Below the pieces are notes generated by a model. The model did not search any database and was not told where the DNA came from. It saw only the letters and a list, made by a program, of their open reading frames with translations. The position numbers were made by a program, and so were the translations under genes. Positions 1 through 7,781 of a stretch of DNA of 10,686 nucleotides are shown one piece after another (within the stretch, counting starts at the first letter, position 1; each line of letters begins with the position of its first letter). The DNA is from Acidimicrobiia bacterium. GTDB taxonomy: Bacteria; Actinomycetota; Acidimicrobiia; Spongiisociales; UBA5794. The DNA lies in assembly GCA_013003515.1 (NCBI GenBank), contig JABDIW010000018.1, positions 1 through 10,686 on the forward strand, in the 5' to 3' direction.

Positions 1-1
1 C

Positions 2-1144
2 GGCCAGGAGCTCGATGAAGACGGCAACGTCACCCGAGAGTGGGAAGACACTCCCGAAGACTTTGGCCGAATTGCAGCCACCACCGCGAAGCAGGTCATC
101 GTGCAACGACTGCGCGACGCCAAGCGCGAGCAGGTGTTCGACATCTACGAGGGCCGCGAGGGCGACCTCGTGACCGGCATCATCCAGCAGTCCGATCATC
201 GTTACGCGATGCTCGATCTCGGAGACGCCGAAGCCATCATGCCGTCCTCCGAGCGCATCCCCTATGAGCGTCTCGAGCGGGGTAATCGTGTCAAGGCGTA
301 CATCCTCGAAGTCCGAGGCGAAGGCAAGGGCCCCCAGATCGTCGTGTCTCGCAGCCACCCCGAGTTCATCCGCTCTCTTTTCGAGCTGGAGGTTCCCGAG
401 CTGGTCGATGGCGACGTCGAAATCAAAGCCATCGCCCGTGAGCCCGGCCATCGCACGAAGATCGCCGTCGCCTCCAACGATCCCAACGTCGATCCCGTCG
501 GCGCTTGTGTTGGCGCACGAGGCTCCCGGGTTCGCCAGGTCGTGAGCGAACTACGGACTGAGAAGGTCGACATCGTCGAGTGGCGTGAGAACAAGCAGCA
601 GTTCATCACGGAGGCCCTGAGCCCTGCCCGGGTCAAGGAAGTCCGGATCGACGAGGAGACCGGGACCGCCGAGGTCGTGGTTCCCGATCATCAGCTCTCG
701 CTGGCAATCGGGCGTGAGGGGCAGAATGCCCGGCTTGCCGCCAAGCTCACCGGCTACCGCGTGGACATCAAGTCCGAGAGTGAGGACCTTGGCATCGTCC
801 CCGAGGACGAGGAAGCTGCGGCGGAGACGCCGGACGCCCCCGCCGCGGATGCCGCAGCAGCGGACGGCGAGACTCCGGAAGCCGCAGAGCCCGACGCCGA
901 GGCGGCGGAGACAGACGACTCAGCCGAGGCTGTCGTCGAAGCCTCCGATGAGACGGAAGCCGATGGAGTCGAAGCTGCCGAGACCGAAGAGACCGACGAC
1001 GCAGCACCCTCTGACGAGGGGAGCGATTCCGCCGAAGCCTCGCCTGCCGAAGAGCCGGCCGATGACGAGGACACCGACAAGACGCCGACGGACGACACAA
1101 CACCGACGGACGACACAACACCGACCGACGACAGCGAGGAATAG
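2..1144 (+). CDS. nusA: Transcription termination/antitermination protein NusA (5' end missing)
   Basis: NusA binds RNA polymerase and nascent RNA and modulates pausing, termination and antitermination. The frame is open from the window edge, so 380 codons are visible and the true start lies upstream; the GTG at 101 is an internal valine. The end of the N-terminal polymerase-binding domain is followed by an S1 domain (about visible residues 50-120). Two KH domains follow, with the loops GARG (171-174) and GREG (237-240, in LAIGREGQNARLAAKLTG). From about residue 262 the protein becomes a tail of about 119 residues made mostly of Ala, Glu, Asp, Thr and Ser, ending in PTDDTT repeats. The tail looks disordered and strongly acidic. 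It could play a role like that of the acidic C-terminal repeats of E. coli NusA, but it shows no sequence similarity to them. The stop lies 6 nt before infB, so the two are surely co-transcribed. The identification is very secure. Confidence 0.97.
   Translation, partial: GQELDEDGNVTREWEDTPEDFGRIAATTAKQVIVQRLRDAKREQVFDIYEGREGDLVTGIIQQSDHRYAMLDLGDAEAIMPSSERIPYERLERGNRVKAYILEVRGEGKGPQIVVSRSHPEFIRSLFELEVPELVDGDVEIKAIAREPGHRTKIAVASNDPNVDPVGACVGARGSRVRQVVSELRTEKVDIVEWRENKQQFITEALSPARVKEVRIDEETGTAEVVVPDHQLSLAIGREGQNARLAAKLTGYRVDIKSESEDLGIVPEDEEAAAETPDAPAADAAAADGETPEAAEPDAEAAETDDSAEAVVEASDETEADGVEAAETEETDDAAPSDEGSDSAEASPAEEPADDEDTDKTPTDDTTPTDDTTPTDDSEE
1085..1132 (+). repeat. 18-bp in-frame tandem repeat at the 3' end of nusA
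   Basis: Two identical 18-bp units (1085-1102 and 1103-1120) encode PTDDTT. A third, 12-nt partial copy (1121-1132) with one mismatch encodes PTDD. Because the unit is a multiple of three, slippage would change tail length without shifting the frame. The repeat ends 4 nt before the infB ribosome binding site. Confidence 0.9.
1136..1140 (+). promoter_or_regulatory. Ribosome binding site of infB, inside the nusA coding region
   Basis: GAGGA sits 10 nt upstream of the GTG at 1151 and overlaps the last codons of nusA. It supports GTG 1151 as the infB start and implies that ribosomes finishing nusA uncover or feed the infB start. Confidence 0.65.
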
Positions 1145-1150
1145 CAGCAA

Positions 1151-3259
1151 GTGGCGAAACGGGTCTACGAGCTCGCCCGAGAACTCGGGCTGGAATCGAA
1201 GGAGATGCTGACGCGCCTTCAGGACCTCGGCATCGAGGTGAAGACGGCGTCGAGCGGCGTGTCCGAGGAGGATGAGGCCATCTATCGGATGTCCCTGGAG
1301 GATGCTGCTCCGGCGGCCGCCACCGAGCCTGCGGCTGCCGAGACTCCCGCAGTCGCTGAGCCCGTCGTCGAGGCGGAGCCCGAGCCCGTCGCAGCCGCTG
1401 CGCCCGTCGTCGAGGAGGAGCCCGAGCCGGCGGCAGAAGAGCCGGCCGAACCGGCCGCCGACACACCTGCTGCCGAACCGGAGCCGGACGAGCGCATCCT
1501 CATCGTCGAGCACGGCGTCACGGTCGAGCGTCTTGCCCGCATGATGGGCGAGCGGACGGGAATCCTGGTTCAAAAGATGATGTCGATGGGTGAAATGGTG
1601 CCCGCCACTGGGCCCGTTCCCAGCCACATCCTCGAGAAGCTCGGCACGGCGATGGGGTACGAGATCCTCGTCGAGGAAGCCGAGGTCGAGGACGAGGTCG
1701 TCGCAGACACACGGTCACTCGTGTCCTACGAGGACGACCCGGCGTCGCTGGTCGAGCGTCCCCCGGTGGTCACGATCATGGGCCACGTCGATCATGGCAA
1801 GACCCAGCTGCTCGACACGATCCGCCGGGCGAATGTCATCGCCGGCGAGGCCGGCGGGATCACCCAGCACATCGGTGCCTATCAGGTCATCCACGACGGC
1901 CACCCGATCACCTTCATCGACACCCCCGGCCACGAGGCGTTCACGGCGCTACGGGCACGTGGCGCCGTCGTCACCGACATCGCCATCATCGTCGTAGCCG
2001 CCGACGACGGAGTCATGCCGCAAACCGCCGAGGCGATCAGCCACGCGCAGGCCGCCGAGGTACCGATCATCGTCGCCATCAACAAGATGGACCTCCCCGC
2101 GGCAGATCCGACCACGGTGCGGGCCAACCTCACTCAGCACAACATCGTCGTTGAGGAGCTGGGTGGTGACGTCTCGAGCGTCGAGATCTCTGCGCTCAAG
2201 GGCGACGGGATCGACGACCTGCTCGAGCTCATCTCGCTCACGGCTCAGGTCGAGGAGCTCACTGCCAATCCGAAGGCTGCCGCCATCGGGACTGTCATCG
2301 AATCGCAGCTCGAGGTAGGTCGCGGGCCGACAGCGACGGTGATCGTCCAGCGCGGCACGCTGTCACGCGGCGATGCGCTGGTCGCGGGTGCCGTCTCAGG
2401 CCGGGTGCGGGCGATGTTCGACGAGAACGGACAGCCGGTGAAGACTGCCGGTCCCTCTGCTCCTGTCCTCCTGATGGGGTGGGATGATGTGCCCTCGGCC
2501 GGAGACATGTTCGAGGTCGTGAAGAACGAGAAGGTTGCCAGACAGATGGCGTCCGACGCGGCCGATCAGATCCGGTCCCAGGAGCTCACCGTGCCGACAG
2601 CGACCGAGAGGCTCGAAGGTCTGCTCGAACAGTTGCGCACCGCCGATCACTCCGAGCTCAACGTGATCCTCCGTGCCGACGCTCACGGTTCCCTCGAAGC
2701 CATCAGAGATGCTGTGGTCAAGATCGGGCGCGAAGACGCAAAGGTCCAGATCATCCAGGGAACCGTCGGTGCGATCACCGCAAACGATGTGATGCTGGCC
2801 GAGGCGTCGCAAGCAGTCATCTATGGCTTCAACGTCAGGCCCGATTCGGCGGCTCGTAGGGCCGCCAAGGATCAAGGCATCGACATCCGCACATTCACCA
2901 TCATCTACGAGCTCCTCGACGATCTCGAATCGCTGCTCGTCGGACAGCTCGCACCCGACGAGGTCGAGAGCTTCCTGGGAGTCGCCGACGTCCGCGCCAC
3001 GTTCCGTGCTCCCCGGTACGGCACCATCGCCGGCTCCTTTGTCACCGAGGGTGAGATCAACCGCAACGCCCGGGCCCGCCTCGTGCGCGACGGCGTGGTC
3101 ATCTACGACGGCCGCATCGCTTCGCTGCGGCGGTTCAAGGACGATGTCGCCACCGTGGCCACCGGATTCGAGTGCGGCATCGGGCTCGAGAACTTCCGTG
3201 ACATCAAGGAAGGCGACACCATCGAGTCGTATCAGGTCAGGGAAGTCGCCCGGACCTGA
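1151..3259 (+). CDS. infB: Translation initiation factor IF-2
   Basis: IF-2 is the GTPase that places initiator fMet-tRNA on the 30S subunit and promotes 50S joining. The protein has 702 residues. An IF2_N domain (1-50, starting [12 protein letters not shown]) is followed by an Ala/Glu/Pro linker (about 51-112) and a second IF2_N-like domain (about 113-180). The GTPase domain starts near 203: G1 GHVDHGKT (211-218), G2 GGIT (235-238), G3 DTPGH (257-261), G4 NKMD (311-314), G5 SAL (347-349). Domains II, III and IV continue to the end, including the conserved [10 protein letters not shown] (509-518) and YGTIAGSFV (623-631). At 702 residues it is shorter than the long-linker actinobacterial IF-2 proteins but complete. 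Start GTG 1151 fits the domain boundary and has a GAGGA site upstream. The next gene begins 2 nt after the stop. Confidence 0.98.
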   Translation: MAKRVYELARELGLESKEMLTRLQDLGIEVKTASSGVSEEDEAIYRMSLEDAAPAAATEPAAAETPAVAEPVVEAEPEPVAAAAPVVEEEPEPAAEEPAEPAADTPAAEPEPDERILIVEHGVTVERLARMMGERTGILVQKMMSMGEMVPATGPVPSHILEKLGTAMGYEILVEEAEVEDEVVADTRSLVSYEDDPASLVERPPVVTIMGHVDHGKTQLLDTIRRANVIAGEAGGITQHIGAYQVIHDGHPITFIDTPGHEAFTALRARGAVVTDIAIIVVAADDGVMPQTAEAISHAQAAEVPIIVAINKMDLPAADPTTVRANLTQHNIVVEELGGDVSSVEISALKGDGIDDLLELISLTAQVEELTANPKAAAIGTVIESQLEVGRGPTATVIVQRGTLSRGDALVAGAVSGRVRAMFDENGQPVKTAGPSAPVLLMGWDDVPSAGDMFEVVKNEKVARQMASDAADQIRSQELTVPTATERLEGLLEQLRTADHSELNVILRADAHGSLEAIRDAVVKIGREDAKVQIIQGTVGAITANDVMLAEASQAVIYGFNVRPDSAARRAAKDQGIDIRTFTIIYELLDDLESLLVGQLAPDEVESFLGVADVRATFRAPRYGTIAGSFVTEGEINRNARARLVRDGVVIYDGRIASLRRFKDDVATVATGFECGIGLENFRDIKEGDTIESYQVREVART
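1361..1444 (+). repeat. Imperfect 42-bp tandem duplication in the IF-2 linker
   Basis: Segments 1361-1402 and 1403-1444 are similar 42-nt units (about 33 of 42 identical by eye). They encode IF-2 residues 71-84 and 85-98, both starting PVVE and followed by an EPEP motif. This is a 14-residue in-frame duplication within the disordered Ala/Glu/Pro linker and explains part of its length. Confidence 0.75.
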
Positions 3260-3261
3260 TC

Positions 3262-3555
3262 ATGCATGTTGCGGCACTCCGGGTCGATCTCCTCGTGCCC
3301 GGAGCCCACTCGCTCAAGGCCAAGAGGTCCGTGGTCAAGTCGGTGAAGCACGAGCTGAATGCCACGTTCGGCGCTGCCGTCGCCGAGGTCGATCACCAGG
3401 ATCTGTGGCAACGCTGCGCCCTCGGCGTCTCGCTGGTCTCTCCTCAGGCCGGGCACCTCGATCGCAAGATCCACACGGTGCGCCGCCACCTCGAAGGGCG
3501 ACACGACATCGAGGTCCTCGACGTCGGAGTCTCGTTCCTGGAGAAGCCCGCATGA
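3262..3555 (+). CDS. YlxP-like DUF503 family protein
   Basis: This is a 97-residue protein of the DUF503/YlxP family, usually encoded between infB and rbfA in Actinobacteria and Firmicutes. The family signature is the N-terminal strand followed by SLKAKRSVVKSVKHEL (residues 17-32). The rest fits the small alpha/beta fold of the family, with a DVGVSFLEK end. The molecular role is not settled; the context with infB and rbfA suggests a part in ribosome assembly or translation initiation, which is inference. ATG 3262 lies 2 nt after the infB stop. No strong Shine-Dalgarno sequence is visible close by, so expression probably relies on coupling. Its stop overlaps the rbfA start in an ATGA. Family assignment is secure; function is not. 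Confidence 0.92.
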   Translation: MHVAALRVDLLVPGAHSLKAKRSVVKSVKHELNATFGAAVAEVDHQDLWQRCALGVSLVSPQAGHLDRKIHTVRRHLEGRHDIEVLDVGVSFLEKPA

Positions 3556-3893
3556 GTGGCGAACGGATGCGCAAGATCAACGAGCTGCTTCGCGAGGTCA
3601 TCGCCGAGCAGGTCGGGGACCTCAAGGACCCGCGCATCGGTTTCGTGACCGTGACCGCCGTGGACACCGCCCCTGACCTGCGGCATGCCACCGTCTTCTA
3701 CACGGTCCTCGGCGACGAGGACACCTTTGCCGAGACCCACGAGGCCCTGGAGCACGCCGCTCCCTACCTTCAGTCGATCGTGGCTCGCCAGGTGAGGATC
3801 AAGTACATCCCGAAGATCCACTTCCGGGTCGACGAAACCATCGAGAGGGCCATGCGCATCAACAGGATTCTCCATGACATCGAAGAAGAGTGA
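3552..3893 (+). CDS. rbfA: 30S ribosome-binding factor RbfA
   Basis: RbfA is a late 30S assembly factor with a single KH-type fold that acts on the 5' end of 16S rRNA. The protein has 113 residues. It begins SGERMRKINELLREVIAEQV and contains LKDPRIGFVTVTAVDTAPDL (about 24-43), the family hallmark; near the end is KYIPKIHFRVDETIERAMRI, which is also typical. The same frame stays open far upstream inside infB, but the start is fixed at ATG 3552. That ATG forms an ATGA overlap with the DUF503 stop and has GGAG (3540-3543) 8 nt upstream. It overlaps the next gene by 20 nt. Length and motifs are normal for the family. Confidence 0.97.
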   Translation: MSGERMRKINELLREVIAEQVGDLKDPRIGFVTVTAVDTAPDLRHATVFYTVLGDEDTFAETHEALEHAAPYLQSIVARQVRIKYIPKIHFRVDETIERAMRINRILHDIEEE

Positions 3894-4863
3894 CCTCGAG
3901 GCGGCCATCGACGCCGCCGCACGAATCCTCGACTCCGCCACCACGATCGGGACGCTGGGCCACATCGGTCCCGATGGTGACGCGATCGGGTCGTCATGGG
4001 GGGTTGCCCTGTCGGCCCACAAGGCGGGCAAGACCGCCGTTGCCTCGTTCGGTGAGCCATTCGTCATCCCCAGGCACTTCGAGTTCCTCAACCAGGAGGT
4101 CGTCGTTCCAGCCAAGGAGTTCCCCGAGGGTCTCGACGTCGTGGTGTCGTGCGACTCGGCCTCGGCGGAACGTCTCGGCAGCCTCGCCGGGGCCGCCACA
4201 ACAGCCAAGAAGATCGTCGTGATCGACCATCACGTCACCAACACCGGCTTTGGCGATGTCGCCGTGGTCGCAGCCGATGCCTCATCGACGGCCGAACTGG
4301 CGTACCGCGTCCTGCAACGCCTCGGCTGGCCGATCGATGCCGACGTCGCCACCTGCCTATGGACCGGCGTCGTCTCGGACACCGGACGGTTCCAGTACTC
4401 CAACACCAGCCCGGAGACCCTGCGCGTCGCCGCCGAGCTCCTCGAGTATGGAGTGGCTTCGGATGTGGTCGGTCAGGAGCTGTACGAGCGAGCCCCGTTC
4501 GGCTACTTCGGCGTGGTTTCGGCCGTACTGGGTCGTGCCGAGCTCGACGCCGACCTGCAGCTCGTCTCGACGGCGCTGTTTCAGGAGGATCTCGACTCCG
4601 CTGACATCACGTACGAGGAGACCGATGGTCTCATCGACCTCGTGCGGCTCGCCGATGAGTCTGATGTCGCTCTGCTGATGAAGTCGCTGGAGCCGGGCTC
4701 GGTCATGGCGTCGTTGCGGAGCCGGGGTGCCATCGACGTCGCTGCCATCGCACGGAAGTTCGGCGGCGGCGGCCACCACAACGCCTCGGGGTTCAGCTTC
4801 GACGGTGTCCCCGAGGACGCCCTCGCCGCGGTCAAGGCCGAGCTCGCCAAGCAACGCCGATGA
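3874..4863 (+). CDS. nrnA: DHH/DHHA1 phosphoesterase, NrnA-like (nanoRNase / pAp phosphatase)
   Basis: NrnA-type enzymes remove 5' mononucleotides from 2-5 nt nanoRNAs and, in several bacteria, dephosphorylate pAp. This 329-residue protein has the full DHH motif set: [11 protein letters not shown] (30-40, with D34 and D36), D94 in VVSCDSA, the DHH triad (118-120, in [10 protein letters not shown]) and D169 in VVSDTGRF. The DHHA1 domain carries the substrate-binding [10 protein letters not shown] (297-306). All expected metal ligands are present, so it should be active. It starts inside rbfA (20-nt overlap), with AGGA (3864-3867) 6 nt upstream of ATG 3874, and its stop overlaps the truB start. 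This slot between rbfA and truB is common in Actinobacteria and Firmicutes. The choice between nanoRNA and pAp as main substrate cannot be made from sequence. Confidence 0.93.
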   Translation: MTSKKSDLEAAIDAAARILDSATTIGTLGHIGPDGDAIGSSWGVALSAHKAGKTAVASFGEPFVIPRHFEFLNQEVVVPAKEFPEGLDVVVSCDSASAERLGSLAGAATTAKKIVVIDHHVTNTGFGDVAVVAADASSTAELAYRVLQRLGWPIDADVATCLWTGVVSDTGRFQYSNTSPETLRVAAELLEYGVASDVVGQELYERAPFGYFGVVSAVLGRAELDADLQLVSTALFQEDLDSADITYEETDGLIDLVRLADESDVALLMKSLEPGSVMASLRSRGAIDVAAIARKFGGGGHHNASGFSFDGVPEDALAAVKAELAKQRR

Positions 4864-5741
4864 TCGGCTTCCTTCTCGTCGACAAGCCGCAGGGATGGAC
4901 GTCCCATGACGTCGTGGCCAAGGTGCGCGGCGCGGCGCGGATCAAGAAGGTGGGCCACGCCGGCACGCTGGATCCGATGGCAACCGGGCTCCTCGTCCTC
5001 GCCCTGGGCCGCGCCACCCGCCTCCTCAGGTTCGTTCAGGGGCTCCCGAAGACCTACCTGGCCCACGCCGTGCTCGGGGTCGCCACGGACACGCTGGACG
5101 CAGATGGCGCCGTCCTGGAGCGCGCGCCGATGCCGGTCGAGGCCTCCGAGGTCGAAGCAGTGTTGGACAGGTTCCGGGGACCGATCCTCCAGATCCCGCC
5201 GATGGTGTCGGCCATCAAGGTGGGAGGACAGCGCCTCTACGAGATGGCACGTCGCGGCGAGGAGATAGAGCGAGACGCCAGGCCCGTCACCATCCATGAG
5301 CTCGAGATGGTGGACTTCGCACCCAGTGACTATCCGGAGATGGCATTCCGCGTGGTGTGCTCGACGGGAACCTATGTGAGGACTCTGGCCGACGACATCG
5401 CCAGGGCCCTGGGCGGGCGGGCGCATCTCGACGGGCTGCGACGTGTCTCGATCGGGTCGTTGAACGTCGACGCCGCCCACACCATCGACTCGGTCGCAGA
5501 AGCCGGTGAAGGTGTCGAAGACCTGCTCATCAGCCCCGCCGCAGCGCTCGTCGATCTCACCGAAGTCGTGGTTGGCCCGGCAGCTGCCGAAGGCGTTCGT
5601 CACGGCGTGGCGATCGCACGCAGCGCCTACCCGGACCTCCCCGACGACTCATTCGTCCGTGTGGTCGATGAGGAGGGCATCATGCTCGCCGTGTACAAGA
5701 CAGACGCGGGATCGGTGAAGCCCGAGGTGGTGCTGGCATGA
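4860..5741 (+). CDS. truB: tRNA pseudouridine(55) synthase TruB
   Basis: TruB converts U55 in the T-loop of nearly all tRNAs to pseudouridine. The 293-residue protein begins [17 protein letters not shown], the family's N-terminal signature. It carries the catalytic aspartate D38 in [12 protein letters not shown] (33-43) and the active-site tyrosine region [10 protein letters not shown] (64-73). Also present are [19 protein letters not shown] (113-131) and [13 protein letters not shown] (167-179), with the conserved arginine R174. Length is usual for a bacterial TruB with a short C-terminal PUA-like region. Its ATG overlaps the preceding stop as ATGA, and no clear Shine-Dalgarno sequence is seen, so it is probably translated by coupling. 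It overlaps ribF by 4 nt. Confidence 0.98.
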   Translation: MIGFLLVDKPQGWTSHDVVAKVRGAARIKKVGHAGTLDPMATGLLVLALGRATRLLRFVQGLPKTYLAHAVLGVATDTLDADGAVLERAPMPVEASEVEAVLDRFRGPILQIPPMVSAIKVGGQRLYEMARRGEEIERDARPVTIHELEMVDFAPSDYPEMAFRVVCSTGTYVRTLADDIARALGGRAHLDGLRRVSIGSLNVDAAHTIDSVAEAGEGVEDLLISPAAALVDLTEVVVGPAAAEGVRHGVAIARSAYPDLPDDSFVRVVDEEGIMLAVYKTDAGSVKPEVVLA

Positions 5742-6664
5742 GGGTGCTGCGCGGTGACCCGGGCTCGTGGGAGGCACCGGAGACGGGCACCTCCCTGACC
5801 ATCGGTGTCTACGACGGAGTCCATCGCGGTCACGCCCATGTCATCGGCCGCGCAGTCGAAGTCGCCGGTGATCGGATTCCCGGTGTGCTCACCTTCGACC
5901 GTCACCCGCTGACCAGCTCGGCACCGGATCACGCTCCTCGTCTTCTCACCCGTCTCGATCAGAAGCTCGAGCAACTCGAAGCCCTCGGGGTCGGCGTGGT
6001 CGGTTTGCTGTCATTCGATGACCGGTTGCGCCGGTTGTCCCCGGAGGACTTCGCCGCGGACATCGTGGCCGGAGCGATGGGGGCCAAGAGCGTCGTGGTG
6101 GGCCGGGACTTCCGGTTCGGGTTCGAGCGGGCAGGCGACGTCGACCTGCTGATCAGGATGGGGCCCGAGCTGGGGTTCGAAGTGGAGGCCCTCGACCTGG
6201 TGGGCAGCGGTGCTCCTTTCGCATCGACCGTGATCCGGAAGATGCTCGAGGCGGGCGATGTCGACGCCGCGGCCGCGATGCTGGGTAGGCCGTTCGAGCT
6301 GCGCGGTACCGTGATTCACGGTGACTCGAGGGGGCGCACCATCGGCATTCCGACCGCCAATCTCGAGATCGTTCGCGAGTACGCCGTTCCCCGGCGTGGT
6401 GTCTATGTGGCCGAGGTCACGGTGGCGGATTCCATCGAGCAGGCAGTGGTGAACGTTGGAGTCCGCCCTACGTTCGGCGGTGGCCAGGAGGTCATCGAGG
6501 TCCATCTGCTCGACTTCGAAGGAGACCTGTACGACTCGGAGATCGCGGTGCGGTTCCTGACCCACGTCCGTGACGAGCAGCGGTTCGATGGCATCGACGA
6601 GCTGGTCGATCAGATCCATCGCGACATCGGAACGGCGCGAGAGCAGTTCGCCCGGAGGTCTTGA
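5738..6664 (+). CDS. ribF: Bifunctional riboflavin kinase / FAD synthetase RibF
   Basis: RibF phosphorylates riboflavin to FMN and then adenylylates it to FAD in the cytoplasm. The protein has 308 residues. The N-terminal nucleotidyltransferase domain shows GVYDGVHRGHAHV (23-35), containing the HxGH-type motif (H29, G31, H32). It also has VGRDFRFG (121-128) and FASTVIRKML (161-170, the ISSTxIR-like motif). The C-terminal flavokinase domain starts at about 182 with GRPFELRGTVIHG, has the GIPTAN motif (203-208), then NVGVRPTF and EVHLLDFEGDLYD. Both activities look intact. Start ATG 5738 overlaps the truB stop as ATGA and has GAGGTGG (5724-5730) 7 nt upstream. It appears to be the last gene of the nusA operon. 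Confidence 0.97.
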   Translation: MRVLRGDPGSWEAPETGTSLTIGVYDGVHRGHAHVIGRAVEVAGDRIPGVLTFDRHPLTSSAPDHAPRLLTRLDQKLEQLEALGVGVVGLLSFDDRLRRLSPEDFAADIVAGAMGAKSVVVGRDFRFGFERAGDVDLLIRMGPELGFEVEALDLVGSGAPFASTVIRKMLEAGDVDAAAAMLGRPFELRGTVIHGDSRGRTIGIPTANLEIVREYAVPRRGVYVAEVTVADSIEQAVVNVGVRPTFGGGQEVIEVHLLDFEGDLYDSEIAVRFLTHVRDEQRFDGIDELVDQIHRDIGTAREQFARRS

Positions 6665-6689
6665 TCCGCCTCGGAGCGGTCCGCATAGT
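6661..6689 (+). promoter_or_regulatory. Candidate promoter of the hydrolase-like gene (leaderless)
   Basis: TTGATC (6661-6666, overlapping the ribF stop) and CATAGT (6684-6689) are separated by 17 nt and each match 4 of 6 consensus bases. Transcription would start about 7-10 nt downstream, at or next to GTG 6699. This would give a leaderless mRNA and would explain the lack of a ribosome binding site near that start. Read-through from ribF remains an alternative. Confidence 0.35.
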
Positions 6690-6698
6690 CGGCGACAC

Positions 6699-7778
6699 GT
6701 GAGTCTCGTCGTCGCTTCCATGGTCGCGGTGCTGCTGTTCGGGGCGCCAGGAGACGCTCTGGAGCTCACCCCGGGCCCACCTCCTCCACCTCCTCCAGCC
6801 TCGGTCGCACCGGCTTCTCCCGCTCCATCGCCGGGTGGCCATCGGCCCGAGTCCGGGGGATTGGACCTGGGGCTACTGCTGGGAGTGGCGGCAGGGTTGC
6901 GGGTGGGGCGGCGCCGGCCCGAGGACGAAGTCGTCTCCGACCCGGTCGTTGTGTTCGTGACGGGACATGGGAACGAGCCCGGCGACTTCGATGCACTGCG
7001 AGTGCAGATGGGCCTCGCCGCCGAAGATGTCGTCGTGTTCGATTGGCGGGCAGCCGTGCTCGATGCCGACCACGCAGCGGCGTCAGAGCGTTCCTCGGTT
7101 GCCGAAGCCGCCGGCGACCTCCACGCCTTTCTTCAGGGGGCGGCGACCTCGGGGAGACCGATCTATCTGGTCGGTTTCTCGAAGGGAGCAGCGTCCATCG
7201 CAGAACTGCTGTCGTGGTGGGATCAAGACGAGTCGATGAGGATCGCCAACGTCTATGGCGCGTCCTTGCTCGACCCTCCCATCGCCGACGGGGTCACTGG
7301 CTGGATGCAGAGGGTGGGCTTCTGGGTCGGGCCGATCCCGGACAACGGTGGCTTCGATCCGCACCGATGTGACGACCTCGGCTGTCGAGACGCCCGCGCT
7401 CACCTTGGCGAGCCCTCCGGTGTCGACGTCGTCGTGATCCGCAACCCTGATGCATGGGTGACCAGTTTCCGTGACAGACCGCCCGGTCTCCGGATCTACG
7501 ACCTCAGTGACGATGGCGGCGGTCACGTACTCGACGAGCTGCTGGGACCTGTGGATGTCTCCCGTCCGTGGATCCTGGACGTCCCGATGCGGATCTGGCG
7601 GTCCGCAGAACGCGTTGCCGAAGCCCACAACTCGGTGCTCGAGCACCCCGAGGTCGCGGAGTGCCTCGTTGCCGAGATCCGCCGGCCCGGCGACTGCGAC
7701 GAGACCTGGGACGCCGGTCATCGGTGGCCCATGCAATACGGCTGGATCAGCGGTGGTGGAGGAACTCCCCGGCTGTGA
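6699..7778 (+). CDS. Probably exported alpha/beta-hydrolase-like protein of unknown function
   Basis: I do not recognise a named family. From GTG 6699 the protein has 359 residues; ATG 6720 (352 residues) is an alternative. Residues 3-18 are hydrophobic and resemble a signal peptide, but no basic residues precede them. A Pro-rich stretch (25-45, including seven prolines in a row) follows. A second hydrophobic segment (55-67) ends in RVGRRR. The remainder looks like an alpha/beta hydrolase: VVVFVTGHGN (83-92), then the nucleophile elbow GFSKG (159-163, S161), with D251 and H276 (in DDGGGH) as possible triad partners. Four cysteines (224, 229, 322, 333) could form disulfides, which suits an extracytoplasmic domain. 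It follows ribF by 34 nt and converges with zero spacing on the Rid gene. An esterase or lipase role is possible but unproven. Confidence 0.75.
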   Translation: MSLVVASMVAVLLFGAPGDALELTPGPPPPPPPASVAPASPAPSPGGHRPESGGLDLGLLLGVAAGLRVGRRRPEDEVVSDPVVVFVTGHGNEPGDFDALRVQMGLAAEDVVVFDWRAAVLDADHAAASERSSVAEAAGDLHAFLQGAATSGRPIYLVGFSKGAASIAELLSWWDQDESMRIANVYGASLLDPPIADGVTGWMQRVGFWVGPIPDNGGFDPHRCDDLGCRDARAHLGEPSGVDVVVIRNPDAWVTSFRDRPPGLRIYDLSDDGGGHVLDELLGPVDVSRPWILDVPMRIWRSAERVAEAHNSVLEHPEVAECLVAEIRRPGDCDETWDAGHRWPMQYGWISGGGGTPRL

Positions 7779-7781
7779 TCA
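7776..7781. other. Shared TGATCA carrying the stop codons of two convergent genes
   Basis: Positions 7776-7778 are TGA for the plus-strand hydrolase-like gene. Positions 7779-7781 (TCA) are TGA for the minus-strand Rid gene. The two coding regions abut with no intergenic base, and I see no convincing intrinsic terminator here. Confidence 0.95.

Noticed and set aside
768..1627. Overlapping minus-strand frames of about 232 and 235 codons
   Set aside because: They arise from the repetitive GC-rich acidic tail of NusA and the IF-2 linker; the translations are Arg/Gly/Ser-rich without domain patterns.
2823..3551. Upstream in-frame extension of rbfA
   Set aside because: The frame is open by chance through infB and the DUF503 gene; RbfA homology begins exactly at ATG 3552.
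4581..5603. A 340-codon open frame on the minus strand
   Set aside because: It lies opposite the conserved DHH phosphoesterase and truB genes, has no recognisable motif and is typical of antisense frames in GC-rich DNA.
5580..5760. FMN riboswitch near ribF
   Set aside because: ribF starts inside truB with no leader, so there is no space for a riboswitch.
6570..6698. Earlier start of the hydrolase-like gene inside ribF
   Set aside because: That would overlap the conserved C-terminus of RibF in another frame by about 95 nt, and no ribosome binding site or homology supports it.
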